From positions 1 through 64,000 of the forward strand of contig CBFIFP010000004.1 of assembly GCA_965661945.1 (NCBI GenBank): 64,000 nucleotides of DNA. The letters are read 5' to 3'. Below are positions 52,801-61,036 of this stretch, piece after piece (the stretch's first letter is position 1; each line of letters begins with the position of its first letter). The position numbers were made by a program, and so were the translations under genes. The notes under the pieces are model-generated. The model made no database searches. It saw only the letters and a program-made list of their open reading frames with translations, and was not told where the DNA came from. The DNA comes from JAJRPT01 sp965661945. Its GTDB lineage: Bacteria; Bacteroidota; Ignavibacteria; Kapaibacteriales; UBA2268.

Positions 52801-53991
52801 GCCACATTCAGAGGTTCTGCCAGCGTGTCCATAGTCAGACTCGTTATAACCAATAGTTAAGAAATTTAGATTGTTATTGAAATAATCAACAGGTTGAATT
52901 ATTACATAAGAAGGGTCGTAAAACTCGTTGCATTCCTCATCATCTTCGCCGTATCTAGCCATGAATTGAGCGAGTTGGAACTTATTATTTGATGTCCATT
53001 TTGCAGCGCCGTCGATTCTGATGTACTTTCTTGCACCAGGGAAGTCTAAAAATATTCTTTGAGTTCCTTCATTATCAAGAACTTCAACTACAGTGTTTGG
53101 TTCTATTGTTGTTAGACAAAAATAATTTTTAATGCTTTGTCCGAAAGGTGCTGTAACGTATTCTTTACCAAAGAGATTAGAAGGATTAAGCATTTCTATT
53201 AAGTGGTCTTTACTGTCTCCAAAATCATTTAATAATTTAGGAGTAATTGCCGTTCTCATGTGTCCGGATAAAACTCCGATTGGTTTGTTTGAGCGTATAA
53301 TACTACCAGATAAATCGTAAGCCATTTTAGTTAGAGATTCATCAGCTTGTACGAGGTATGATTCCCATTTATTAAGTATGATAGTGTATTCTTGATTACC
53401 GTCTCTTGATTTAGTTTTTGCTCTTGGGGTGAATTTGATTTCTGTGTTGTCTTCGTTAGCCATTATTAAGAATTGTCCACTTCTAGGCAGACCTGTAAAT
53501 TCTGTTTTGTAAATTGCGTCTTGGGAGTCGTAATGGTCAACTCCATGAGTTATAGCTTGATATTCAGTTCCCCATCTGGAAACTGGAATTGCAGAATACA
53601 TATCGCTAGTAGTGTATTGAGATGAATAGCATACTACTGATATATCTCTGTTTGAGCGAATTAAAATGTTTTTCTTTACAACCTCACCTTCTTGGTTACA
53701 CATAAAGTATTCTGGAATAACAATTTTGCGAGAATTAGTTGGTGTTATGTTGTAGATATTTTCAGAGAGTCTATTGTTTGATACGTCGTAAGTAGTAATG
53801 GTTGCAGAGGCGTTAAAGCGTGAAGAAATGATGATTTTCTGGTCAACTGCTCTATTAGGGTTTAACCTGGTTACTTCATTTTGCATAAAAGAAACTACAA
53901 ATTCTTTACCTTCGTAAGCAGAGCGAGTTTGCTTAGGGAGGTCTATTTGTGAGTGAAGTAAATTGCAAAAAATCAGTAAAAAAGTTATCAT
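49849..53991 (-). CDS. giant T9SS-secreted protein with IgGFc-binding and choice-of-anchor-D domains
   Basis: A 1380-residue exported protein. An N-terminal signal peptide (MITFLLIFCNLLHSQ) is followed by an IgGFc-binding-like module (about 30-480, including EFVVSFMQNE, the RSNRDISVVCYSSQ block and FLIMANEDNTEIKFTP). Choice-of-anchor-D/ASPM-SPD-2-Hydin-like beta-sandwiches follow (for example DLGDIPLGSEKCGPIYFENNG and DFGNVIIDEKATFTIEIENIG), then a C-terminal T9SS type A sorting domain (YTIYLVDMLGKKY...FPNGNYFLNID). The architecture suggests a cell-surface adhesin or structural protein; the ligand is unknown. It is followed by a small barrel gene. Confidence 0.88.
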   Translation of the reverse strand: MITFLLIFCNLLHSQIDLPKQTRSAYEGKEFVVSFMQNEVTRLNPNRAVDQKIIISSRFNASATITTYDVSNNRLSENIYNITPTNSRKIVIPEYFMCNQEGEVVKKNILIRSNRDISVVCYSSQYTTSDMYSAIPVSRWGTEYQAITHGVDHYDSQDAIYKTEFTGLPRSGQFLIMANEDNTEIKFTPRAKTKSRDGNQEYTIILNKWESYLVQADESLTKMAYDLSGSIIRSNKPIGVLSGHMRTAITPKLLNDFGDSKDHLIEMLNPSNLFGKEYVTAPFGQSIKNYFCLTTIEPNTVVEVLDNEGTQRIFLDFPGARKYIRIDGAAKWTSNNKFQLAQFMARYGEDDEECNEFYDPSYVIIQPVDYFNNNLNFLTIGYNESDYGHAGRTSECGLTIENQQYIAHYAMIIAKEDARFNITVDGVGYPVTNFEGTVPGTDYYFGYIQLEPGQHVISTNGGGFQALIYGRGYYDSYAYSLGGASIPNSESSLDDTPPEISILDNCDEIIVNIEDKDANPTGIQFIDIIDNRTYNVNISGLNQSGNFASLIANQIDKRQDAQITFQYYDNAGNGREYTHNFIGQNPDIVDKNLGQIELDPNLVYFTTLRNLNDNEVEVTNLYFSDNSYYLQNEFQPFVLSGSEQKEIGFLIRDLAPENIPNEVYLILETNCKVLDTAFIQLQKISYSFFGNGIDLGDIPLGSEKCGPIYFENNGNLNLILTKLDFEKSIVAIDTIGVNNIDLLQEERINIESCVQPFERNFPPIKVTATAIGFYGEGENAKTITLTDEVEVTYHPVGAIFNDIFHDFGNVIIDEKATFTIEIENIGDLNNSPTFNYLNIASNGKLSQDNDITITQIEQDFTAGQKINFTFSFEPTQLGYYDNIITFDYLEGVLLRQFNIQIVGNGINNKINGFNNCFHDTLFVNEEVNEIEYDIFEYQGNVDKTLYNIRPLNSYFTNSETGIKQKIPYSDSDIKLLEINKVLPKQLENNEVINGLFSFIPTKYGFSELEILAITTSSEEGKLFDSTIVTICANSKLPLYPELEIMLSSDDVWACDTTELLFIIRNTGETDILLNEINLSSDYFTEFSIEPEIPKELKVSEAINLPLKVFRFKDETEEVEISTVTTDLLGRFSRTYTYKHQIEPKFTQLILPDLDFSYNIGDSSIVNIYGDIPYNIDIPAKLKIRIYAEYQLLWLLSETAEIVITKDGNITKRIPFKVNKNLNDIQFGLDYFEFEVNGNERWSIDLLFRIMLSQYFDSEIIVEVFYDECFKSIRKSYPVKLNEVCAQPYRVVKYFDKGDINFAYDFKKSELFIKLDIPVSSNYTIYLVDMLGKKYPLEEKKFVNSGKYFLNYDLKKFPNGNYFLNIDTKFIKETKQIIIIK

Positions 53992-54077
53992 AAGCTAAAT
54001 TTTTAAAACTTTTTTTAAATTTTACTTTTTAATAATCTAAACTTACAAATTATTTTTTAATTAACAAAATTTTTTAT

Positions 54078-54959
54078 TTATAAAATTCTAAGTAAGGTAA
54101 ATAAGTTTGATAAAAATACTAATATTGAATGAAAAAGTATATATATAAAGAAGATATTTAATGGGGTATTTAGGTTGTTTCCGACATTTTTATGTTTTTT
54201 TAACATTACATTAATTAACAATGGTGCGGAGAAGAGCGGAATAAAAAAGAACGCACTTTTAAGGACAAATAATTTTAATAATATGAAAATATATATAAGT
54301 GGAGATGATATGTAAATTATTAATTTACTTTTTTCGACTGAGAAAGTGTTTGGTATAGTTTGTTTCTCTAAATTATGATCTTGGAAAATATCTTTTATGT
54401 CTTTAAGGATTACAAGTGATGAAGTTGCAACGATTAAAGAGGCGATGTCTAGAAGATTATAAATTTCGATTTTGATTTTACCTAATTCAAAGAGAGCAAG
54501 TATTGGAATTATGGTTGTAAATATTCCAATTAGTAAAAAGTTTAAGTATTTATCGTAAAGGCGTATTTGTTTTTGAAATGCAATTAAAATAGTAAAAAAT
54601 GCCAGCAGAATATAAAGAAAGAAGTAGAAGTCACCGTATATGCTTAAGTATAACCATAAAGGTACTGATATAAACATACTTATTGACATTATAAATGATA
54701 AATAAATTGGATTTGTTTTATTTTCAGATGATTCAATATTTGATAGTTCTAAGTATTTTTTAAGAGGAGCAAATTGTTTTAGTTTATATATTTTTCTAAA
54801 AAGTACGGCGGTTATTCCGAGTGATAAAATTAAAATTAGAAATAATATTAATTGATTTAAATTGAAGTTTTCAGAAAAATAGTAGAACGGCAATCCCAGA
54901 AGTAAAGATGGAATAAAAAAGATTAAGTATCTATGGAAACAAGCCCTTAGATAAATCAT
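54078..54959 (-). CDS. polytopic membrane protein, possible UbiA-like prenyltransferase
   Basis: A 293-residue membrane protein with about eight hydrophobic segments. One loop (ILKDIKDIFQDHNLEKQTIPNTF, about 184-206) resembles the second Asp-rich motif of UbiA-type prenyltransferases. The first (NDxxDxxxD) is not clear. Its start overlaps the end of the demethylmenaquinone methyltransferase gene by 4 bases, which makes a quinone role attractive, but I cannot support it further from sequence. Confidence 0.5.
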   Translation of the reverse strand: MIYLRACFHRYLIFFIPSLLLGLPFYYFSENFNLNQLILFLILILSLGITAVLFRKIYKLKQFAPLKKYLELSNIESSENKTNPIYLSFIMSISMFISVPLWLYLSIYGDFYFFLYILLAFFTILIAFQKQIRLYDKYLNFLLIGIFTTIIPILALFELGKIKIEIYNLLDIASLIVATSSLVILKDIKDIFQDHNLEKQTIPNTFSVEKSKLIIYISSPLIYIFILLKLFVLKSAFFFIPLFSAPLLINVMLKKHKNVGNNLNTPLNIFFIYILFHSILVFLSNLFTLLRIL

Positions 54960-55660
54960 TTGATTGCCTTAAATTGATATATGTATGATGCTCCAAATAG
55001 TTTTTTTTCAATTTTTATGGTTTTATAATTTGCAGAAGATTCAACAAGATTTGCAAAATTAGAACCATAAGGAAAGGTATGTGCAGTTCTGTTAAGGTAT
55101 TCATAAGCCCATTTTTTCTTGGTTATTAGTTTTCCGAGAAATGGTACTATTTTACTAACATAAAAATTATAAGGGTATTTAGATAATCCATTTGGAACTC
55201 CTGTTTCAAGAATAATTAAGACTCCCACATTTTTTAGTATTCTGTGAATATCTTTTAAGCATACTTGAGGGTTGGGTATGTTTCTGATTCCATAGGCGAT
55301 AGTTACAGAGTTGAAGAAATTATCTTGATAAGGTAAGTCTCTAGCATCTGATTTTGTTATTGTTATGTTTAATTTCTGTTTTTCATTTTTTTTATGAAAA
55401 ACATTTAACATTGCCTCATTTATATCAGTTGCATAAATATTGAGGTTGAATTTGCATTGATTTCTTGCATAAATTGCTAAATCGCCTGTTCCAGTGGCAA
55501 TGTCTAAGTAGTTTTGATTATCTTTGAAATCACATTGTTTTAGGACTTCTTTTTTCCAAATTCTGTGTTGACCGAATGTAAAGATGTCGTTTGCGAAATC
55601 GTATTTTTCGGCAATGTTATCGAATACTTCGTAAATTTCATCATCATTAGTTGTTGGCAT
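54956..55660 (-). CDS. ubiE: demethylmenaquinone/ubiquinone methyltransferase
   Basis: A 234-residue SAM-dependent methyltransferase of the UbiE/MenG family. Motifs are the opening FDNIAEKYDFANDIFTFGQHRIWK, the SAM-binding YLDIATGTGDLAI, the conserved SDARDLPYQDNFFNSVTIAYGIRNI block and the LETGVPNG segment. In this lineage it would methylate demethylmenaquinone in the last step of menaquinone biosynthesis. It overlaps the pdxJ gene upstream by 14 bases and the UbiA-like gene downstream by 4. Confidence 0.93.
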   Translation of the reverse strand: MPTTNDDEIYEVFDNIAEKYDFANDIFTFGQHRIWKKEVLKQCDFKDNQNYLDIATGTGDLAIYARNQCKFNLNIYATDINEAMLNVFHKKNEKQKLNITITKSDARDLPYQDNFFNSVTIAYGIRNIPNPQVCLKDIHRILKNVGVLIILETGVPNGLSKYPYNFYVSKIVPFLGKLITKKKWAYEYLNRTAHTFPYGSNFANLVESSANYKTIKIEKKLFGASYIYQFKAIK

Positions 55661-56423
55661 TTTTTATAATCTCCTTCATTTCTTTGACTGCGTTATGCAG
55701 ACCAACAAAAACTGCTCTTGAAATTATAGAATGCCCAATGCTTAGTTCATCAATTCCTTTGATTGATGCTATAGATTCTGTATTTTGATAGTTTAGTCCA
55801 TGTCCTGCTGCTATTCTAAGATTATTAATTTTTGCATAGAGAATAGCTTCTTTTATTTTAGATAAATGCGAACCTAAATTATTGGGATAATCATTTGAGT
55901 AGTGCCCAGTATGGAATTCAACCATATCGGCACCTATTTCAAGTGTATCATTTATTTTTTCTTTTTCAGGTTCGATGAATAAACTAACAATAATGCCAAG
56001 GTCTTTGAATCTTTTTGTAAGTTCTTTTAGTTCATTTTGTTTGAATTGGGTATTTAGACCGCCCTCAGTTGTAAGTTCTTCTCTTTTTTCTGGCACAATA
56101 GTAACTAAATCTGGTTTAACTTTAAAAGCTAAGTCAATGACATCTTTAGAAGTAGCCATTTCTAAATCTAGTCTTGTGTTTAACTCTCTTAGACGAATAA
56201 CATCATTATCTTTTATGTGTCTTCTATCTTCTCTAAGATGGCATACAATACCATCTGCACCAGCTTGAATACATTCTAATGCACCAAGAATAGGGTCTGG
56301 TTCAACTCCACCTCGAGCATTTCTTATTGTAGCAATGTGATCAATATTGATATTGAGTTCAGTTAATATATTTTTTTCTATTATATTATTTTCTAATAAA
56401 TTTTCTGTCAATAAATTCTCCAT
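55647..56423 (-). CDS. pdxJ: pyridoxine 5'-phosphate synthase
   Basis: A 258-residue PdxJ, which condenses 1-deoxy-xylulose 5-phosphate with 3-amino-1-hydroxyacetone phosphate to form pyridoxine 5'-phosphate in the DXP-dependent vitamin B6 pathway. Recognisable blocks are NINIDHIATIRNARGG, GADGIVCHLREDRRHI, EFHTGHYSN and AAGHGLNYQN. The N-terminus has about 20 extra residues before the usual TELNINIDH opening, because the only clear ATG lies inside the end of the upstream barrel gene (16-base overlap). It is in an operon with ubiE and the membrane protein. Confidence 0.95.
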   Translation of the reverse strand: MENLLTENLLENNIIEKNILTELNINIDHIATIRNARGGVEPDPILGALECIQAGADGIVCHLREDRRHIKDNDVIRLRELNTRLDLEMATSKDVIDLAFKVKPDLVTIVPEKREELTTEGGLNTQFKQNELKELTKRFKDLGIIVSLFIEPEKEKINDTLEIGADMVEFHTGHYSNDYPNNLGSHLSKIKEAILYAKINNLRIAAGHGLNYQNTESIASIKGIDELSIGHSIISRAVFVGLHNAVKEMKEIIKNANN

Positions 56424-57799
56424 CTGAAGTTAAAGGAGGCAGAAAAATTAGTGTTTGGGTTTATTACATTCATGAAGTCGTAAGTACTTACATACATACC
56501 GATTTTCCATATTTCATACCCTAAGCCCATAGACCATCTTAATTTGCCTGTAATTCCGTTTGAAACACCAGTCATCACCATAGGAAGTTTTTCTTTGTAT
56601 TTCCAATCAACTCCAAGTGAAACTCTAGGTATTAACGAATTAGCGAAATTATTATTGATACCTTGAGCATAATCGAAATATGCATTGAATAAGCCAGGGA
56701 AAGCAGCTAGTTTATGGATTGGAACTGCAAGTCCAAATCTTATTGTAGTTGGAGGAGCAACGCTAAATTCTGAGTTGGCAATATTATTTTTGGACATACC
56801 TTCAAAAACGGAGTCAATTTCATTTTTGTTAACACTGGTCATTGTAGTTTTTAGTTCATAGTCTGCAATTTCTATTCCTTCGGTAAAGTTTAATATACCC
56901 ATATCTGTTACAGAAAAGCCAACTCTTATACCATTTTCTAGTTCACCTATTAATCCAAAATCAAAACCTAAGCCATTTCCAGCAGATGAAGGAAGTCCGT
57001 TTAGAGTTTCACCATTATCAACAAATCCTTTAATAGCATCACCAGCAGATGCTCTACCTCTTGCTAAAAAGTCAAATTCTATGTTAGCTTCTTGGTTAGT
57101 GAAGACTCTACCTCTTTGGGTTTCAAAGTCAGCATAACCCATTCCTTGATAATACTTTAAACTAGCACCTAAATTTAAATATCTAAGACCTTTTGTGCTA
57201 TCTTTTAATATTGTGTTTGCATAGGTTAAAGCTATTGAGCGAGTCCATGCAGTTTGGTAGTCAAAATCTGAGAAATCAAATTCTTGACCTCTTGAATTTC
57301 CGTACATTAAGAAATTAGCTAAGTCTGTTGGTAGGTTCATTCTGGCTGTTACATGCTCGTCGATAGAGACTCCGAATGCTCCACTTTTTTCGCTAAATTG
57401 GACTGCCGCTGAGAAAACATTGAATTTTGTGTGAAAGAATAATTTACCTACGGCATCAAAGTTTGATACTAATTGTGCTTTATCTTCTTCAGATAGTTTA
57501 TATGGTTCTCCATCTACTCCACTAAAAAATAAGTTAATATCTTTGATTGGTAAGATATTATTGGAGCCATTAACTTGTAAACTTGGAAGTAATAGGAAGT
57601 TTGAAAATTCGAAGAAAGTAGAATCATCAAAGTTTCTTAAACTTGCTGGATTTAGTTGAAAGGTGTTTAATCTATCCATCATAGCTGCACCACCATTTCC
57701 AATACCTGTTGTACGAGCAGAATTTAATCCGAAACTTCCGAAGTTAGCAAATGCTTGATTAGTAATTATTAAAAATGTAATTAAAAGTAATTTTTTCAT
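56408..57799 (-). CDS. DUF5723-like outer-membrane protein
   Basis: A 463-residue exported protein (signal peptide MKKLLLITFLIITNQAFA) with the Bacteroidota outer-membrane beta-barrel pattern seen in DUF5723/PorV-like proteins: NFGSFGLNSARTTGIGNGGAAM at the start, FQLNPASLRNF, many alternating strands and an aromatic C-terminus (FNFRWRIY). The function is unknown; a surface or transport role is likely. It lies 11 bases after a lipoprotein gene and overlaps pdxJ by 16 bases, so it heads or shares the operon with the B6 and quinone genes. Confidence 0.75.
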   Translation of the reverse strand: MKKLLLITFLIITNQAFANFGSFGLNSARTTGIGNGGAAMMDRLNTFQLNPASLRNFDDSTFFEFSNFLLLPSLQVNGSNNILPIKDINLFFSGVDGEPYKLSEEDKAQLVSNFDAVGKLFFHTKFNVFSAAVQFSEKSGAFGVSIDEHVTARMNLPTDLANFLMYGNSRGQEFDFSDFDYQTAWTRSIALTYANTILKDSTKGLRYLNLGASLKYYQGMGYADFETQRGRVFTNQEANIEFDFLARGRASAGDAIKGFVDNGETLNGLPSSAGNGLGFDFGLIGELENGIRVGFSVTDMGILNFTEGIEIADYELKTTMTSVNKNEIDSVFEGMSKNNIANSEFSVAPPTTIRFGLAVPIHKLAAFPGLFNAYFDYAQGINNNFANSLIPRVSLGVDWKYKEKLPMVMTGVSNGITGKLRWSMGLGYEIWKIGMYVSTYDFMNVINPNTNFSASFNFRWRIY

Positions 57800-57810
57800 G
57801 TTTTATTTCC

Positions 57811-59325
57811 TTATTTAAAGTTTACATTGTATTTTAATCTACAGAACGCTTTGATTTTGGAATACTGCTCTTTTGAGAAATATGCAGTGTAAGGGTCTTG
57901 GTCTGTAAATACTGTCCATTCAAATAAAATGTAATAAGCATCAGCTATTTTTAATATTTCTTCTTCATTTAGAACAAAAACATCATTTATCTCTCGTGGG
58001 GAAATATTTTTATTTGCATCAAGTACGCTTGCACCTTGAAGTTCAACTTCTTTAGGGAATAAATCTATTTTATTGCTGTCTAGAAATGTGAATTTCATAT
58101 TGTGTTCGACTGGGATTGCGTTTTCGATTTGATAGACTAATTCTGCAAGTCGACCGTTCTTGATTTCTTCTCTGATTTCATCATCAATTTCAAGGTCGAG
58201 AGTGTCATTAATTGTTATTTCTTTTATAACTAGGTCTGAAGTAGATTTAATTTTAAGACTTACGTTAATTGAATCATTATGAGTTGCAACACCTTTTTCC
58301 TCTGTAGGATTAAGATAAACTTCGGATTTAACATATACTTGATCTGGCATAAAACTTAAGAAGTCAGATATGTTACTGTTTGTGTTATCATATACTCTTT
58401 CAAAATCTCCGTCAAAAATTTGGATATCACCTAGATTAGTATTTCCATCTCTATCAGTTAGATTCATTTTTTGACCATCTTTTGTAATACCTTCTATTTG
58501 AAAGTTTTTGAATTCAGATGTAAATATATTTATTTGTTCCGAAATGTAATTTGCTGAGATTATCATCTGAGCATTTGTAAATTCCACATTATCTTTTAGT
58601 TCTCTTACATCATCGGTTAAAGGAAGTTCTACAAGTTCATTAATATCTCTTACTTTTCTAGAAGGAAGTTTACCTTCAATGTAATAAAAGTCAGTATCAT
58701 CAAGATTAATGTCAATGTTCAATATGTCTTCTGATGTGTTACTTGGTTTAGAGTTTACTAAAAATTGTAATTCACCTCTGTTTTCTTGGTCTCTTGCTCC
58801 ATATTGATAATCCTTCAAATCAAAAGTTTGATTAAATTCTGATTTTGGTGCTATTGTTCCGTTAAATTTAAAAACTTCTCCATTTGGCTGTGTAAATTTT
58901 GGCATTTCTACTGAAAAGATGACTTCTTCATTTGAATTATTTATAACATTTGCGGTTAGTATTCCTTCTTTTAGGTGAGCTGAATCTACTTCGGCTCCTG
59001 AAGCTATTGGTACGCCAATAAGACTATCGCCTGTTAAAACTGGTACGTTTTCAAAGAATCTTCCATCTAATTGATTTTTAATAAATTCGGAAACTCCAAA
59101 TCTATTATTATAGTTTTCTGATTCAACAATATATACTTTCTTTCCGGAAGATGAGTCAATTTTAATATTTTCATCTACTTTAATTATTTCTTCTAAAAAG
59201 TATATTTCATCAATAATTGGAATATTAAAGTCTGTATCCCAAGTTGGAGGGATTATTTCATCTGGTAATTCTAAACATGAGTAAGTTATAAATGTTATAA
59301 TTATAAAAAGGTATATTTTTTTCAT
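57811..59325 (-). CDS. large lipoprotein, function unknown
   Basis: A 504-residue predicted lipoprotein (signal peptide with Cys17 in TYSC, then LELPDEIIPPTWDTDFNIP). The mature part consists of beta-rich repeats without a domain I recognise. The Pro/Asp-rich opening after the Cys is a recurrent theme in lipoproteins of this group. It lies directly upstream of the DUF5723-like barrel gene, so it is probably its surface or periplasmic partner. Confidence 0.75.
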   Translation of the reverse strand: MKKIYLFIIITFITYSCLELPDEIIPPTWDTDFNIPIIDEIYFLEEIIKVDENIKIDSSSGKKVYIVESENYNNRFGVSEFIKNQLDGRFFENVPVLTGDSLIGVPIASGAEVDSAHLKEGILTANVINNSNEEVIFSVEMPKFTQPNGEVFKFNGTIAPKSEFNQTFDLKDYQYGARDQENRGELQFLVNSKPSNTSEDILNIDINLDDTDFYYIEGKLPSRKVRDINELVELPLTDDVRELKDNVEFTNAQMIISANYISEQINIFTSEFKNFQIEGITKDGQKMNLTDRDGNTNLGDIQIFDGDFERVYDNTNSNISDFLSFMPDQVYVKSEVYLNPTEEKGVATHNDSINVSLKIKSTSDLVIKEITINDTLDLEIDDEIREEIKNGRLAELVYQIENAIPVEHNMKFTFLDSNKIDLFPKEVELQGASVLDANKNISPREINDVFVLNEEEILKIADAYYILFEWTVFTDQDPYTAYFSKEQYSKIKAFCRLKYNVNFK

Positions 59326-59446
59326 AAAAATTCCTAAATGAAAAATAAAAACTGTAAATTAAGAAAATTTAAAATAATATTAGTTATTTTGTTTGAATTT
59401 TATAAAAATTATTGGCGAATTGCTTTATAAACTTTTTGATTGTAAT

Positions 59447-59758
59447 TTATTCTAATTTTGGTTTCCAAAAAAGATTTTTAAAGTCTATGATTTTATCATT
59501 TTCAACAGCTATATTTTCTGTTTCAAGAAGTTCTTCCATTTTACATGGCGGAGAGAAATTATGCTTTCCTGATAATATTCCTAATCTGTTAACAACTCGA
59601 TGGCATGGGTACTCATAATTATCTTTTAATGTGCTAAGTATATGTCCTACATAGCGAGAAGAAGATTTCATACCTGCTTCTTCTGCAATTGCTCCGTAAG
59701 TTGTTACTCTTCCAAAAGGAATTTTTGAAACTAATATCAGTACTTTTTCGTGAAACAT
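59447..59758 (-). CDS. MGMT-family DNA-binding protein (alkyltransferase domain only)
   Basis: A 103-residue protein comprising the C-terminal DNA-binding domain of O6-alkylguanine-DNA alkyltransferases: IPFGRVTTYGAIAEEAG, the helix SSRYVGHILSTL, and the active-site PCHRVVN followed by LGILSG. The usual N-terminal domain is missing, as in alkyltransferase-like proteins. Unlike those, the reactive cysteine is kept. It may therefore be a minimal active alkyltransferase or a damage sensor. It is divergent from the Nudix gene with only 27 bases between their starts. Confidence 0.88.
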   Translation of the reverse strand: MFHEKVLILVSKIPFGRVTTYGAIAEEAGMKSSSRYVGHILSTLKDNYEYPCHRVVNRLGILSGKHNFSPPCKMEELLETENIAVENDKIIDFKNLFWKPKLE

Positions 59759-59785
59759 AATTATTATGATTTATTTTTATAGATA

Positions 59786-60433
59786 ATGATTATAGATTTT
59801 TTAAATTATTTAGCAAAATTACGAAAAGAAGATTTACCTGGTGTTATTTCCCACCAGAAAATGATTCCTTATAAATCAAATCCAAATATTAGAACTTTTG
59901 AACCTCTAGCTGATTCAAAACTTAGTTCGGTTTTGATTTTGTTTATTGATGATAACAAGAGTGAAGATGTTAGAATTACTTTTACTTTGAGGTCTAATAA
60001 ATTAAGAAAACATTCTGGGCAGATAAGTTTCCCTGGTGGAAAAAAGGAAGTAGGAGAGAGTAATATTGATACTGCACTCAGGGAAAGTAACGAAGAGATT
60101 GGGTTGCTAAGAAAAGATGTGGAAATTATTACGGAAATTAGTGCATTGTACGTTCCTCCATCAAATAGTATTGTTTCTCCTGTGATTGGATATTCTAATA
60201 AGAATTTGAATCTTAAAGCAAATTATGATGAAGTTGAAGAAATAATTTTAAAACCTTTTAATCATTTTTCAAATAAAAAAAATATTAAGTTATCAAGAAA
60301 TTTGTACCCTAATCAACTTACCCATTTTCCTTTTTGGGATATTAACCATAAAATTCCTTTGTGGGGGGCTACTGCTATTATGTTGCAGGAAGTTTTAGAT
60401 TTATATGATATGTATATTGCTATAAATAAATAA
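59786..60433 (+). CDS. Nudix hydrolase, CoA pyrophosphatase-like
   Basis: A 215-residue Nudix hydrolase. The Nudix box spans Gly85-Leu107 (GKKEVGESNIDTALRE followed by SNEEIGL; the REUXEEXGU position U is Ser). Just before it, the sequence TLRSNKLRKHSGQISFPGG matches the NuCoA/UPF0035 signature of CoA pyrophosphatases. It should cleave CoA or acyl-CoA to phosphopantetheine and 3',5'-ADP. It is divergent from the MGMT-like gene. Confidence 0.92.
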   Translation: MIIDFLNYLAKLRKEDLPGVISHQKMIPYKSNPNIRTFEPLADSKLSSVLILFIDDNKSEDVRITFTLRSNKLRKHSGQISFPGGKKEVGESNIDTALRESNEEIGLLRKDVEIITEISALYVPPSNSIVSPVIGYSNKNLNLKANYDEVEEIILKPFNHFSNKKNIKLSRNLYPNQLTHFPFWDINHKIPLWGATAIMLQEVLDLYDMYIAINK

Positions 60434-60521
60434 TGTTTTAACCTAAATTTATAATATTTGATTAACTTTATTCAATAAATAATAATTTTAATCGTGTATC
60501 CTTTTTAAAAGGGGATTAATT

Positions 60522-61034
60522 ATGAAAAAGTATGAAAAATTCAAGATTTATTTTGAAGATAATAAATTTTATATTTTATATCGCCTTATTGGCTATTTAG
60601 CTACAATTGTAATTTTTGATTTATTTTTAGAAAATTTTATACAAGGAATTGCATTTTCAACAATAATTTGGAGTTTTATTATATATCCATTTAATATTAG
60701 ATGGAATGATAAATATCCTATATTTGACGGTAAACTGGAAGATGATGAAGAGATTTTATTAGAGGAAAAGGTGTTTTTTCTATTTAAGGGATATACCAGA
60801 CATACGATGATTATTACTAATAAGTCACTTATTTTTAAAAATTTTTTTAAAATGAAAAGATCTGATATAAAAATATTAATTAAAGATTTGGGATTAATTG
60901 AAGCAAATAAATATGGTTTAGTTATCTCTATTAAATTTTATAACGATTTGATAGTTAAAGTTAACAATTCAGAAAGAATTAAAAACCTTATTTTAGAATT
61001 AAAACAAAAAAATAATCAAAAAGCAATAAGTTAA
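60522..61034 (+). CDS. membrane protein with a PH-like domain, function unknown
   Basis: A 170-residue protein with two hydrophobic segments near the N-terminus (about 19-40 and 43-55) and a cytoplasmic beta-rich C-terminal part (about 78-165, beginning EEILLEEKVFFLFKGYTRHTMIITNKSL) that resembles bacterial pleckstrin-homology-like domains. The start has AAGGGG upstream (aaaaggggattaattATG). It converges on the OmpA-family gene with two bases between stops. Confidence 0.7.
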   Translation: MKKYEKFKIYFEDNKFYILYRLIGYLATIVIFDLFLENFIQGIAFSTIIWSFIIYPFNIRWNDKYPIFDGKLEDDEEILLEEKVFFLFKGYTRHTMIITNKSLIFKNFFKMKRSDIKILIKDLGLIEANKYGLVISIKFYNDLIVKVNNSERIKNLILELKQKNNQKAIS

Positions 61035-61036
61035 TC

